NCBI RefSeq assembly: GCF_030268685.1
Contig: NZ_BSRQ01000013.1
Span: 170,970-234,969, forward strand
Source of the DNA: Microtetraspora sp. NBRC 13810
GTDB taxonomy: Bacteria; Actinomycetota; Actinomycetes; Streptosporangiales; Streptosporangiaceae
Reading direction: 5' to 3'
Length of the DNA: 64,000 nucleotides
Both the position numbers and the translations under genes were made by a program. How positions within the stretch are numbered: position 1 is the stretch's first letter; every line of letters starts with the position of its first letter. The notes under the pieces were generated by a model that saw only the letters and a program-made list of their open reading frames with translations, was not told where the DNA came from and ran no database searches. Of this stretch, positions 7,635 to 16,011 are shown piece by piece.

Positions 7635-8990
7635 CTAGGCGATGCGCCGGGCCACCCGGTGCGACCAGCGCACTCCCACGATCTTGCCGTCGGCCTGCCG
7701 GACGAACGTGCCGTCGGGCCGGTGCCCGGCGCGGTCGGCCTGGAAGAAGGCGTCGCCCGCGAGCGGGACGAGCGTGAGAGGTTTCTGCACCGGGACCACC
7801 AGGTCGGGCATGCGCGCCCGGTAGCGGGCGATGATCTCCTCGGAGTACTCCCGCAGGACCTCCAGGCGGTCGCCGTCCGGGCGCACCACGAGCAGGTGGC
7901 CGTCGCCACGGTCGTAGGTGCCCGCGTACTCGGCCAGTTCCTCCGCCGTCAGGGTCACCCGCTCCGGCTTCTCCGGCGCCAGGCCCAGGTGGGACCCCAG
8001 GACCGCCTCCTCGATCTCCGCGATCAGGGTGCCCGCCCCGGTGCCGATGGTGTTGACGGTCACGGCGACGACGAGGTCGCGTTCGGGGACGAGTTGCAGG
8101 ACCGCGGCCCCGCAGACGGTGCCTCCGGTGTGCTGGACGACGCGGACGCCGCCGACGTCGCGCAGGATCCAGGACAGGCCCACGCGCGCGTCGTCGTAGG
8201 GCAGATCGGTGGAGGGCTCCCGCATCGGCGCGAGGCCCTCGTCGTCGAGGTGGTGCCTGCCGTAGGCGAGCAGGTCCCTGATGTCGCAGAAGACGCCGCC
8301 GGCCGCCGCCCGGTCGCGTTCCATGTGCCAGGTGTGGATGACCGCGGTGGACCCGTCGTCCGCGCCCTTGTTCCCGTGCCCGACGGCGAACCTGCGGGTG
8401 ATCACGTCGGCGATGTCGAAGAAGCTGTTGCGCAGTCCCGCGTGGTCGAACACCAGCTCCTTGACCGCGGCCTCGTAGGTCTTGCCGGTCACCTTCTCGA
8501 TGACCCGCCCGGCCAGGCAGAACGCGGCGTTGTTGTAGGAGACGACCGTGCCGGGCGGGAAGACCTGCTCCAGCCGCGCCATCCTGTCCACGAACGCCGC
8601 GAGCGCGCCGTCGTCCCTGGACCGGCCGCCCGCGCCGTCGCCGCCGTCGAACCCGGCGGTGTGGTTGAGCAGCTGGAGCACCGTGATCCCGGTCTCCTTG
8701 AGCGCGACCTCCGGCACGTACCGGTTGACCGGGGCGTCGAGCTCCACCTTGCCGAGCGCGGCCAGCCGCATGACGGCGGTGGCCGTGTAGGTCTTGGTCA
8801 CCGAGCCGATCGCGAAGAGGGTGTCCGGCGTGACGGGCAGCGGGTTCTCGGTGGAGGTGACACCGTGGCAGAGGTGGAACTCCTCGCCCGCCTGGTGGAC
8901 GGCCACCGTGGCGCCGGGCACGCCGAGCTCGGGGGCGCGTTCGGCGAGGAGCTTGGCCAGGCGGTCGCGCAGACTGTCGAGGGCGGTCAT
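7635..8990 (-). CDS. serine hydrolase, beta-lactamase class C / S12 family
   Basis: 451 residues. The three S12 active-site motifs are visible: SVTK (Ser63, Lys66), YNN (Tyr152) and HTGG (287-290) in the KTG position. The N-terminal catalytic domain is followed by a beta-rich C-terminal region of about 100 residues, as in D-aminopeptidases and esterase-type S12 proteins. No signal peptide is present, arguing against a periplasmic beta-lactamase and for a cytoplasmic peptidase, amidase or esterase. The upstream S51 peptidase ends with TGA immediately followed by this ATG, so translation is coupled. With the D-aminoacylase-like gene nearby, D-amino-acid peptide turnover is a reasonable inference. 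Confidence 0.85.
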   Translation of the reverse strand: MTALDSLRDRLAKLLAERAPELGVPGATVAVHQAGEEFHLCHGVTSTENPLPVTPDTLFAIGSVTKTYTATAVMRLAALGKVELDAPVNRYVPEVALKETGITVLQLLNHTAGFDGGDGAGGRSRDDGALAAFVDRMARLEQVFPPGTVVSYNNAAFCLAGRVIEKVTGKTYEAAVKELVFDHAGLRNSFFDIADVITRRFAVGHGNKGADDGSTAVIHTWHMERDRAAAGGVFCDIRDLLAYGRHHLDDEGLAPMREPSTDLPYDDARVGLSWILRDVGGVRVVQHTGGTVCGAAVLQLVPERDLVVAVTVNTIGTGAGTLIAEIEEAVLGSHLGLAPEKPERVTLTAEELAEYAGTYDRGDGHLLVVRPDGDRLEVLREYSEEIIARYRARMPDLVVPVQKPLTLVPLAGDAFFQADRAGHRPDGTFVRQADGKIVGVRWSHRVARRIA

Positions 8991-9746
8991 TCAGATCCCT
9001 GCCTCGGGGTTCGGCTCGACGGCGGCGAGGGCGTCGAGGGAGTGGTGGGCGCCCTTGTGGAAGACGACGACTCCCGGCGCGCCGATGGTGACCCAGTCGC
9101 CGCCGGGCTCCCTGACGACGCCGGCGTTCTCCGGCACGGCGAGGATCGGGACGTCCACGGGGGTCGCGGCGAGCATGGAGGTCAGCAGCCACTGTCCCTT
9201 GGCGGTGTCGCTGTGCGGCACCACCCGCATGCCCGGCAGCAGGCCGAGGCCGGTCGAGTCGTAGGTGTACCAGTAGGGGTCGGGGATGCTCGGGCCCACG
9301 CCGCCCTTGCCCTGCCCCTCCGAGTCGATCACGTATTCGGTGAGCACCACGGAACCGGCCGACTCTCCGGCGAGCACGGCGCCGGCCTGCCATCTGTCCA
9401 GGATCGCCCGCCAGAGCGGGGTGCCGCGCAGGATCTCGGCCAGCGGTTTGGGCCGCCCGCCGGTGATGAAGACGTAGTTCGCCCGCTCGACGGCCCGGAC
9501 GTGCTCCGGGTCGTGGGCGTCCTCCCGGCTGAACACCTGCGGCACGGTGACCTTGGTCCCGAGTTTGTCCTCGTAGAAGCCGACGCGCTGGTTCAGCAAC
9601 TGGGTGGCGCGGTCCCTGGGCCATTCGACGGTGGCTGTGGGGAGGAGGAGCACCTCGTTCCCGCCGGACCGTTCGAGCAGGTGACGGTCGAGTTCTGCGC
9701 GGGTGTCGATGTCGTTCTGCCCGATGAGGGCGAGGGGGCCTGGCAC
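8991..9746 (-). CDS. S51 family peptidase (dipeptidase E / cyanophycinase-like)
   Basis: 251 residues from GTG at 9746, preceded by TTGAGGAG seven bases upstream; an upstream TTG at 9761 lies inside that ribosome-binding site. The fold is the class-I glutamine-amidotransferase-like type of S51: ITGGRPKPL in the first half and the nucleophile elbow LAGESAGSVV with the catalytic Ser. A later His/Glu-rich segment (LPGMRVVPHSD) supplies the probable His. Characterised S51 enzymes cleave alpha-aspartyl dipeptides or cyanophycin; which substrate applies here is unknown. Immediately upstream of the S12 hydrolase and divergent from the threonine-synthase-like gene. Confidence 0.82.
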   Translation of the reverse strand: MPGPLALIGQNDIDTRAELDRHLLERSGGNEVLLLPTATVEWPRDRATQLLNQRVGFYEDKLGTKVTVPQVFSREDAHDPEHVRAVERANYVFITGGRPKPLAEILRGTPLWRAILDRWQAGAVLAGESAGSVVLTEYVIDSEGQGKGGVGPSIPDPYWYTYDSTGLGLLPGMRVVPHSDTAKGQWLLTSMLAATPVDVPILAVPENAGVVREPGGDWVTIGAPGVVVFHKGAHHSLDALAAVEPNPEAGI

Positions 9747-9763
9747 GCTGTCACTCCTCAATG

Positions 9764-9777
9764 TGAAATATGTTTCA
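9764..9777. promoter_or_regulatory. candidate operator, TGAAA-N4-TTTCA inverted repeat
   Basis: Perfect 5-bp arms around a 4-bp centre lie in the 64-bp gap between the divergent S51 peptidase and threonine-synthase-like genes. The position suits a shared operator. The cognate regulator is unknown; RpiR- or GntR-type factors would be candidates. Confidence 0.5.
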
Positions 9778-9810
9778 ATGTAGCAGGCGTTACTTTAGAC
9801 GGAGGGTCCC

Positions 9811-10902
9811 GTGATCAGTCCCTACGAATGCCGTTGCGGCGAGTCCTACGCCCCGACGGCCGGCCGCTGGCGCTGCGACTGCGGCGGCCTGCTCGACCTG
9901 CCGCTCGGCGCCGCGGAGTGGCCGCCGCGCTCCGGCATCCGCTCGATGTGGCGGTTCCTGGACGCCGGCGACCTGCCCTGGCGTGACGTCACCCTCGGCG
10001 AGGGCGACACCCCGCTGGTCGAGGAGGAGGACGGGCTGCACCTGAAGGTGGAGTACGCCTCCCCCACCGGTTCCTTCAAGGACCGGGGTGCGGTCGTGCT
10101 GGTGGCGCTGGCCAGGGCGCTCGGCGCGAGCCGGCTGGTCGCCGACAGCAGCGGCAACGCCGGGACCGCGGTGGCCGCCTACGCCGCCCGCGCGGGCCTG
10201 CCCGCCGAGATCTTCGTCCCCGCCGGGACCAGCGAGAAGAAGCTGCACCAGATCAGGGGACACGGGGCCGGGGTCACCGTGGTCGAAGGTTCGCGCGAGG
10301 ACACCGCCGCCGCGGCGATCGCCCGGGTGGAGGAGACCGGCGCCTTCTACGCCAGCCACGTCTACAACCCCTACTTCCACGAGGGCACGAAGACCTACGC
10401 GCTGGAGATCTTCGAGCAGCTCGGCGGCGTCGTGCCCGCGACGCTGGTGCTGCCCGCGGGGAACGGCACGCTCGTGCTGGGCGCCCACCGCGGCTTCGAG
10501 GAGCTGCGCGCCGCCGGGGTGATCGACCGCGTGCCGCGGATCGTCGCCGTCCAGTCCGAGCTGTGCGCCCCGCTGGCCGCCGCCTGGGCCGTCGGGCGCG
10601 ACGAGCCCGACCCGGTGAAGCCCGGCCACACCCTCGCCGAGGGCATCGCCATCGCCGACCCGGCCAGGGGTTCGCGGATCCTCGCGGCCGTCGGGGACAG
10701 CGACGGCACCTTCGTCACGGTCGGCGAGGACGAGATCGCCGAGGCGCACGCCGCGCTCGCCGCCCGCGGCCTGTGGGTCGAGCCGACGGGCGCCGTCTCC
10801 TACGCGGCCGTGCGGCGGCTGCGCGCCGAGGGCTCGCCCTTCGTCACCGGCGGGCCGGTCGTGGCGCCGCTGTGCGGTTCCGGCCTGAAGGCGTCCCTGT
10901 GA
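9811..10902 (+). CDS. threonine synthase-like PLP-dependent enzyme
   Basis: 363 residues from GTG at 9811 with GGAGGG upstream. The N-terminus has a small zinc-ribbon-like Cys cluster (YECRCG and WRCDCGGL), followed by the ThrC signature SPTGSFKDRGA containing the PLP lysine near residue 91, SSGNAGTA, and the phosphate-binding loop PAGNGTLVLG. Overall length and motifs match threonine synthase-like proteins. In this setting, beside peptidases and amidohydrolases and away from homoserine biosynthesis genes, it may instead be a catabolic beta-eliminase or replacement enzyme such as a diaminopropionate or cysteate-type lyase. That alternative rests on context only. Confidence 0.82.
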   Translation: MISPYECRCGESYAPTAGRWRCDCGGLLDLPLGAAEWPPRSGIRSMWRFLDAGDLPWRDVTLGEGDTPLVEEEDGLHLKVEYASPTGSFKDRGAVVLVALARALGASRLVADSSGNAGTAVAAYAARAGLPAEIFVPAGTSEKKLHQIRGHGAGVTVVEGSREDTAAAAIARVEETGAFYASHVYNPYFHEGTKTYALEIFEQLGGVVPATLVLPAGNGTLVLGAHRGFEELRAAGVIDRVPRIVAVQSELCAPLAAAWAVGRDEPDPVKPGHTLAEGIAIADPARGSRILAAVGDSDGTFVTVGEDEIAEAHAALAARGLWVEPTGAVSYAAVRRLRAEGSPFVTGGPVVAPLCGSGLKASL

Positions 10903-10942
10903 ACGGGATGGGACGGCCGGACGAGCGGCCCGCCCCGTTTTC
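10903..10942 (+). terminator. possible terminator hairpin
   Basis: An imperfect GC-rich inverted repeat (GGACGGCCG against CGGCCCGCC, with mismatches and bulges) followed by TTTT lies directly downstream of the threonine-synthase-like gene. Confidence 0.35.
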
Positions 10943-10990
10943 ATCGGCACGGACAAGAGCAGGCGTCGACCCCGTTCATATGGTGGCCCC

Positions 10991-12469
10991 ATGACAACGA
11001 AGATCCATGATCTGGTGCTGGCCGGAGCCAGGGTGCTCGACCCGGAGACCGGCCACGACGCGGTCGCCAACGTCGGCGTGACCGGCGCGACCATCACGGC
11101 GGTGACGCCGGACCCGCTCGAAGGCCGCCGGACGCTCGACGTCGCCGGATCCGTCCTCGCCCCCGGCTGGATCGACCTGCACAGCCACTCACACACCATC
11201 GCCGGTCACCGCCTCCAGGCGCTCGACGGGGTGACGACGGTCCTCGACCTGGAGGCGGGCGTCTCGCCGGTCGCCGCGTCCTACGACGAGGCCGCCGCCG
11301 AGGGCCGCCCGCTCAACTACGGGTTCTCCTCCTCCTGGGGCCAGGCCAGGATGGCAGCCGTCGGCGGTCTCCCGCACGGCGGCGGCCTGGCCGTCGGGCT
11401 GCGCAACCTCGGCGACCCGGCCTGGCAGCGGGAGGCGACCCCGCACCAGCTCGGCGCGCTGTTCGAGCTGATCCGGCACGACCTCGCCGCCGGCGCGCTG
11501 GGGATCGGCCTGCTCATCGGCTACGCCCCGCGCGTCGCCCCCGACGAGTACCTCGCGGTGGCCGCGATCGCCGCCGAGGCGGGGGTGCCCACCTACACCC
11601 ACGCCCGGGACCTGGTCGACCAGGTGCCCGACATTCCGATCGACGGCGCCGAGGAGGTGGTGCGGGCGGCGGCGGCCACCGGGGCGCACATGCACTACTG
11701 CCACATCAACAGCACGTCCCTGCGCCAGGTGGACCGGGTGCTGACGCTGGTCGAGAAGGTCCGCGCCGAGGGCGCCAGGGTATCCACCGAGGCATACCCG
11801 TACGGCGCGGGCATGACCGGCATCGGCGCCGCGTTCCTCGCCCCCGAGCTGCTACACACCATGGGCATCGGGCCGGGCTCGATCACCTACACGCCGACCG
11901 GCGAGCGGGTGGCCGACGCCGTACGGCTGCGCGAGCTGCGTGCCGCCGATCCCGGCGGCCTGGCGGTCATCCACTTCTTCGACGAGGACATCCCGGCCGA
12001 CCAGGCGTTCGTCGACCGCGCCCTGCTCAGCCAGGACACCGTGATCGGCTCCGACGCCATGCCGCTGACCTGGACGGGAACCGAGCGGCCCGACCCGATG
12101 GCCTGGCCGCTGCCGCCGGGCGCCGTCACCCATCCGCGTACGGCGGGCACCTTCTCCAAGGTCCTGCGCCGCTACGTCAGGGAGACCGGCGCGCTGTCGC
12201 TGCTGGAGGCGGTGCGCCGGTGCAGCCTGCTGCCGGCCCGGGTGCTGGAGGAGTCGGTGCCCGCCATGCGGCGCAAGGGCAGGGTCCAGGCCGGCTGTGA
12301 CGCCGACCTGGTCGTCTTCTCCCCGCACACGGTCGCCGACCGGGCCACCTACGCGGACAGCACCAGGCCCTCGACGGGTTACACGCACGTACTCGTCGGC
12401 GGGCGGCACGTGGTGCGCGACGGCGAACTCGTCCTCGACGCGCTGCCCGGCCGCGCGATCAGGCGCTGA
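10991..12469 (+). CDS. D-aminoacylase-like amidohydrolase
   Basis: 492 residues, metal-dependent amidohydrolase. Motifs in order: the N-terminal beta-sandwich VLAGARVLDPETG, the metal-binding APGWIDLHSHSH, later His residues in MHYCHINS, and the GSDAMPLTW segment supplying the late Asp. The C-terminus returns to the beta-sandwich (GCDADLVVFSP, VLVGGRHVVRDGELV). It is closest in layout to N-acyl-D-amino-acid deacylases and isoaspartyl or D-hydantoinase relatives. It probably hydrolyses an N-acyl or D-amino acid amide bond in the cytoplasm. The 88-bp gap from the preceding gene contains a possible terminator, so it may have its own promoter. Confidence 0.8.
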   Translation: MTTKIHDLVLAGARVLDPETGHDAVANVGVTGATITAVTPDPLEGRRTLDVAGSVLAPGWIDLHSHSHTIAGHRLQALDGVTTVLDLEAGVSPVAASYDEAAAEGRPLNYGFSSSWGQARMAAVGGLPHGGGLAVGLRNLGDPAWQREATPHQLGALFELIRHDLAAGALGIGLLIGYAPRVAPDEYLAVAAIAAEAGVPTYTHARDLVDQVPDIPIDGAEEVVRAAAATGAHMHYCHINSTSLRQVDRVLTLVEKVRAEGARVSTEAYPYGAGMTGIGAAFLAPELLHTMGIGPGSITYTPTGERVADAVRLRELRAADPGGLAVIHFFDEDIPADQAFVDRALLSQDTVIGSDAMPLTWTGTERPDPMAWPLPPGAVTHPRTAGTFSKVLRRYVRETGALSLLEAVRRCSLLPARVLEESVPAMRRKGRVQAGCDADLVVFSPHTVADRATYADSTRPSTGYTHVLVGGRHVVRDGELVLDALPGRAIRR

Positions 12470-12481
12470 CGATAGAGTTGA

Positions 12482-12503
12482 ACACTCCCGGCCGAAGGAG
12501 TGT
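12482..12503 (+). promoter_or_regulatory. hairpin sequestering the ChrB-gene ribosome-binding site
   Basis: ACACTCC at 12482-12488 pairs perfectly with GGAGTGT at 12497-12503. The right arm contains the Shine-Dalgarno GGAG of the gene starting at 12506, so folding would hide it. A TAGAGT box lies just upstream near 12473. Inferred regulatory role. Confidence 0.45.
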
Positions 12504-12505
12504 GG

Positions 12506-13171
12506 ATGAGCCCGACGGCTCGCGAACCAGCGCGGAAGAAGGCTTCCGTTGAGAAGGGCACCGCCAGGAAGAAGCAGGCGCGCCCGGCCGTGACACCCGC
12601 GGAGCCGCGGTTGCCCGGCTCGTGGCTGCTGCTCACCTACAAGGTTCCCAGCGAGCCCTCCCGTGTCCGCGTGTCCATCTGGCGGGAGCTCAAGCGCCTG
12701 GGCGCCCTCTATCTGCAGCAGGCCGTCTGCGTCCTGCCCGACGTCGGCACGGTCGGCGAGGACCTGCTGCAGATCAGGCAGCGCATCGACGCGCTGGACG
12801 GCACGTCCTTCTTCTTCCAGGTGCCCCTCGGCGACGAGGAGCAGGACGCGACGCTCATCCAGAGCTTCAAGGAGATGGCGGGCAAGGAGTACGACGAGAT
12901 CATCGAGGAGTGCCAGACCAAGTTCGTCAAGGAGATCGAGTTCGAGCGGTTCCGCGACAACTACACCTTCGAGGAGGCCGAGGAGATCAGGCAGGATCTG
13001 GAGAAGATCCACCGGTGGTTCGGCAAGGTCGTGGAGCGTGACTGGTTCGGCGCCGCCGGCCGGGGCGAGTGCGAGCAGTGGCTGGCGACCTGCGAGACCC
13101 TCCTCGAAGAGTTCGAGAACGACGTCTACGAGCGGACCTCGGGCACCGGCAGGGCCGACGTGGAGGCCTGA
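12506..13171 (+). CDS. ChrB N-terminal domain protein
   Basis: 221 residues from ATG at 12506, five bases after GAAGGAG. A basic N-terminus of about 35 residues rich in Lys and Ala precedes a ChrB-type domain: WLLLTYKVPSEPSRVRVSIWRELKRLGALYLQQAVCVLP, then a charged helical region with WFGK and WFGA motifs. In chromate operons ChrB senses chromate and controls the ChrA efflux pump. No chrA is nearby, and stand-alone ChrB-domain proteins often sit beside unrelated transporters, here a convergent MFS gene 5 bp away. The domain assignment is confident; a chromate role is not shown. Confidence 0.82.
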   Translation: MSPTAREPARKKASVEKGTARKKQARPAVTPAEPRLPGSWLLLTYKVPSEPSRVRVSIWRELKRLGALYLQQAVCVLPDVGTVGEDLLQIRQRIDALDGTSFFFQVPLGDEEQDATLIQSFKEMAGKEYDEIIEECQTKFVKEIEFERFRDNYTFEEAEEIRQDLEKIHRWFGKVVERDWFGAAGRGECEQWLATCETLLEEFENDVYERTSGTGRADVEA

Positions 13172-13176
13172 CCCCC

Positions 13177-14493
13177 TCACGCGGCCTCCCGCGCGGCCGC
13201 GACGTCACCGGCGACCGAGCGCATGGCGGTGAACTGGATGAGGCCGGCGACGACGACCAGCGGGACGAGGCTCAGCAGGGTGTAGCGCAACGGCATGCCG
13301 TCGGTCAGCGCGAGCAGGACGGGGCTCAGCACCCCGCCGGCGAGTTGAAAGGGGGCCGTGAGCTGTAGCCCGATGCCCCGGTGCCGGGCGGGGAGCACCT
13401 GGGTGATGAGGACGATGAAGGACGGCACCTGGATGCCGGCGATGATCGAGAACAGCAGGTTCGTCGCGATGAAGACCGGGATCGAGGGGAACAGCCCCAG
13501 GGCCAGGACCAGACAGCCGATGCCGAGGGTGCACGTGCCCTGCACGGCGGCCAGCAGGGACGGACGCCGCCTCAGGAAGCGGTCGGCCATCACGCCGGCG
13601 ATCGGGACCGCGATGAGCCCGAGGATCATCTGCCCTTCCAGCACCAGCGAGCGCTGAAAAGGGTCGAGGGTGAGGTCCTCCTTCGCCAGCAGGGACGACA
13701 CCATGGCGATCAGCCCGGTGATGATCGAGTAGACGAAGCTGCTGATGGCCAGGATGCGCAGCGTCCTGATGGACCAGCCGGCCTTGATGCCCTCCCAGAA
13801 CCGGGGCGGCGGCCGTTCATCGGTCTCCCGCGCCTTCCCGGCGACCCGGTCGGTCGCCCCGCGACGGGGCTCGCGCAGCAGGAAGGTCAGGCAGGCGACG
13901 ATGATCGCCATGACGGCCAGCATCAGCGTGGCGGTGCGCCAGCCGTACACCTTGACCGTGTAGCCGGCGATCGGCGCGGCCAGGAGGCTGCCGAAGCCCG
14001 CGGCCATCCGCAGCAGCGCGATGACCCGCCCGCGTGAGGACGGGAGGTAGTAGTCGGCCAGCAGCGGGACCTGGGCCACGTCGTTCGGCAGCCGGCTCAC
14101 CCCGCCGAGCGCCCGGCCGAGCATGAGGAAGAACGCGTTGGGGGCCAGCGCCTGGACGATGTCTCCCGCGTTGGCCGCCACCTGGCCGAACTGGACGAGT
14201 CGCACACGCTTGGGCACCCGGTCGGTCAGGTATCCGAGCGGTAGCCCCGCGGCGTTGGTCACGACCAGGGTGACCGAGCCGATCACGCCCAGCATCGTGA
14301 GCGAGAGCCCGAGATCTTCCTTGATCTCGGGTAGCGCCAGTTGCAGGGCGGTGTCGTCCCAGCCCGCCAACAGCGCCACCAGGCAGAACACGGTGAGCGG
14401 AAGTCGGGGGCCTTCGATGTTGCGGGGATTGAGATCACTCAGGAGGCCGCGCATGCCACGGCGTCCGGTGATGGGGGGTGTGGTGGTCTCCAC
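13177..14493 (-). CDS. MFS transporter
   Basis: 438 residues from GTG at 14493, with CGGAGG upstream. Twelve hydrophobic segments are predicted, with the cytoplasmic loop motif GYLTDRVPKRVRLV after TM2 and GVMADRFLRRRP after TM8, both of the MFS motif A type. A long central loop rich in Arg and Pro separates the halves. The acidic GWDDTALQLALPEI segment in TM1 suggests proton coupling. It is transcribed divergently from the imidazolonepropionase-like amidohydrolase, so import of the amidohydrolase substrate, such as a dipeptide or amide, is a plausible inferred role. Confidence 0.85.
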   Translation of the reverse strand: METTTPPITGRRGMRGLLSDLNPRNIEGPRLPLTVFCLVALLAGWDDTALQLALPEIKEDLGLSLTMLGVIGSVTLVVTNAAGLPLGYLTDRVPKRVRLVQFGQVAANAGDIVQALAPNAFFLMLGRALGGVSRLPNDVAQVPLLADYYLPSSRGRVIALLRMAAGFGSLLAAPIAGYTVKVYGWRTATLMLAVMAIIVACLTFLLREPRRGATDRVAGKARETDERPPPRFWEGIKAGWSIRTLRILAISSFVYSIITGLIAMVSSLLAKEDLTLDPFQRSLVLEGQMILGLIAVPIAGVMADRFLRRRPSLLAAVQGTCTLGIGCLVLALGLFPSIPVFIATNLLFSIIAGIQVPSFIVLITQVLPARHRGIGLQLTAPFQLAGGVLSPVLLALTDGMPLRYTLLSLVPLVVVAGLIQFTAMRSVAGDVAAAREAA

Positions 14494-14542
14494 TGCCGCC
14501 TCCGGCGCGAGAGTATAAGTGCAAGTGTTACATTAGCCTCCT

Positions 14543-14556
14543 TGTTACCTTTAACA
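14543..14556. promoter_or_regulatory. candidate operator, TGTTA-N4-TAACA inverted repeat
   Basis: Perfect 5-bp arms with a 4-bp centre lie in the 242-bp gap between the divergent MFS and amidohydrolase genes. A TATACT -10-like box for the MFS gene (minus strand) lies at 14512-14517. The rest of the gap, 14560-14735, is Pro-codon-like GC-rich sequence with nothing recognisable. Confidence 0.45.
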
Positions 14557-14735
14557 GAAGTTCTAAATCAGTTATTCTGCCGGAAATGTGGGCGCGATGC
14601 CCTGACCTGGATCGGTCGCCCGGCCCCTCTCTCCGGCCACCCCAGGCCCACGGCCCCCTCCCTGGTCACGACCGGGAGGCAGCCTGCCTCTCCTCTCCCC
14701 CGGACTCCCCCCAATCGAGCAGATGGTGAGTGATC

Positions 14736-15944
14736 ATGAAAACCACGGTGGTACGCGCTGCCAGGCTCTTCGACGCGATCGAGGGCGTGATCCTGAAAGA
14801 CGTCGACGTCGCCGTGCGCGGCGACGTGATCGCCGAAGTCGGCCCGGGACTGCGCGGCGACGAGGTGATCGACCTCGGCGACCGGACGCTGCTGCCCGGC
14901 TTCCTCGACGTGCACATGCACCTGACCGGCATGCGCTCCTACGCCGAGGCGCGCCACCTGCCGCCCCGGGAGACGCTGGCCGTACGCGCGGCCCAGGACT
15001 GCGCGGCCCTGCTCGCGGCCGGCTTCACCACGGTGCGCGACTGCGGTTCCGGCATCGCGCTCAACCTGCGCGACCTCGTCGCCGACGGCACGATCCCGGG
15101 CCCGAGGATCCACGCCGCCGGCCCGGTGATCTGCCAGACCGGCGGCCACGCGGACGCGCACCACCTGCCGCTCGACCTCGCCCGCGCGCAGCCCGACTCG
15201 CTGATCGCGGACGGCCCGTGGGCGTGCCGGCAGGCCGTACGGGAGGCCGTACGGGCCGGCGCCGACTTCATCAAGATCTGCACCACGGGAGGGGTGTCCT
15301 CCGAGCGCGACCACCCCAACGACGCGCACTTCACCCCCGAGGAGATCGCCGCCATCGTCGACGAGGCGCACCGGCTGGGCCGCAGGGTGGCCTCGCACGC
15401 CCAGGGCAGGGCCGGCGTGCTGGCCGCGGTGCTCGCCGGCGTCGACTCCATCGAGCACGGCTACTACCTGGACGACGAATGCGTCGCCGAGATGGCCGCC
15501 CGGGGCACCTTCTACGTGCCGACGTTCGACCTGCGCACCTTCTTCCAGAAGACGATCGACGGCGGCCACGGGCTGCCCGAGTGGCGGCTGCGCAAGCAGC
15601 GCGAGGCCATCGCCGCCATGGGGCCGTCCCTGCTCAAGGCGCACGAGGCGGGCGTGCTGATCGCCACCGGGTCCGACTACCTGGGCACGCCGCTGCGCGC
15701 GCACGGCGACAACGCCGACGAGCCGATCGCCCTGGTCGGCGGCGGCCTGCCGGCCGCCGAGGCGCTGCGCGCGCTGACCGTGAACGCGGCCACGGTGATC
15801 GGTGTCGAGGATCGGGCGGGCAGCCTCCAGCCGGGCAGGTGGGCCGACCTGGTGGCGGTGGACGGCGACCCGCTCGCCGACATCGAGGCGCTGCGCGCGG
15901 TGACCTTCGTCATGAAGGACGGGCGGGTGCACACGGCCCATTGA
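14736..15944 (+). CDS. amidohydrolase, imidazolonepropionase-like (Xaa-Pro/Arg dipeptidase group)
   Basis: About 402 residues from ATG at 14736 (GTG at 14730 is possible). Motifs: TLLPGFLDVHMHLTG with the two metal His, a metal-bridging Lys probably in DFIKICTTGG, His in VASHAQG and SIEHGYY, and Asp in IATGSDYLGTP. The set matches the amidohydrolase group that includes imidazolonepropionase and Xaa-Arg or Xaa-Pro carboxydipeptidases. No histidine-utilisation genes accompany it, so a dipeptidase role is more likely than HutI. It faces the MFS gene across a shared regulatory region, suggesting uptake plus hydrolysis of one substrate class. Confidence 0.83.
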   Translation: MKTTVVRAARLFDAIEGVILKDVDVAVRGDVIAEVGPGLRGDEVIDLGDRTLLPGFLDVHMHLTGMRSYAEARHLPPRETLAVRAAQDCAALLAAGFTTVRDCGSGIALNLRDLVADGTIPGPRIHAAGPVICQTGGHADAHHLPLDLARAQPDSLIADGPWACRQAVREAVRAGADFIKICTTGGVSSERDHPNDAHFTPEEIAAIVDEAHRLGRRVASHAQGRAGVLAAVLAGVDSIEHGYYLDDECVAEMAARGTFYVPTFDLRTFFQKTIDGGHGLPEWRLRKQREAIAAMGPSLLKAHEAGVLIATGSDYLGTPLRAHGDNADEPIALVGGGLPAAEALRALTVNAATVIGVEDRAGSLQPGRWADLVAVDGDPLADIEALRAVTFVMKDGRVHTAH

Positions 15945-15975
15945 CACCGGTCGGACCCCTGATGAAGCATCTGAT

Positions 15976-15991
15976 ACAACTTAACAGTTGT
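15976..15991 (+). promoter_or_regulatory. candidate operator, ACAACT-N4-AGTTGT
   Basis: A perfect 6-bp inverted repeat around TAAC lies 20 bp upstream of the GTG of the membrane-protein operon and next to a TACTTT box at 15992-15997. An overlapping TAACA-GT-TGTTA repeat is also present. It could be an operator or a small hairpin. Confidence 0.4.
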
Positions 15992-16011
15992 TACTTTCCA
16001 AGGAGGCGCCG

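Noticed and set aside
5117..7909. 930-codon minus-strand open frame over the dehydratase and S33 peptidase
   Set aside because: Antisense to two genes with clear family motifs; its own translation has no recognisable motif and compositional bias typical of shadow frames.
14494..14735. Possible small gene between MFS and amidohydrolase genes
   Set aside because: Only Pro-rich short frames without start signals; better explained as a divergent promoter region.
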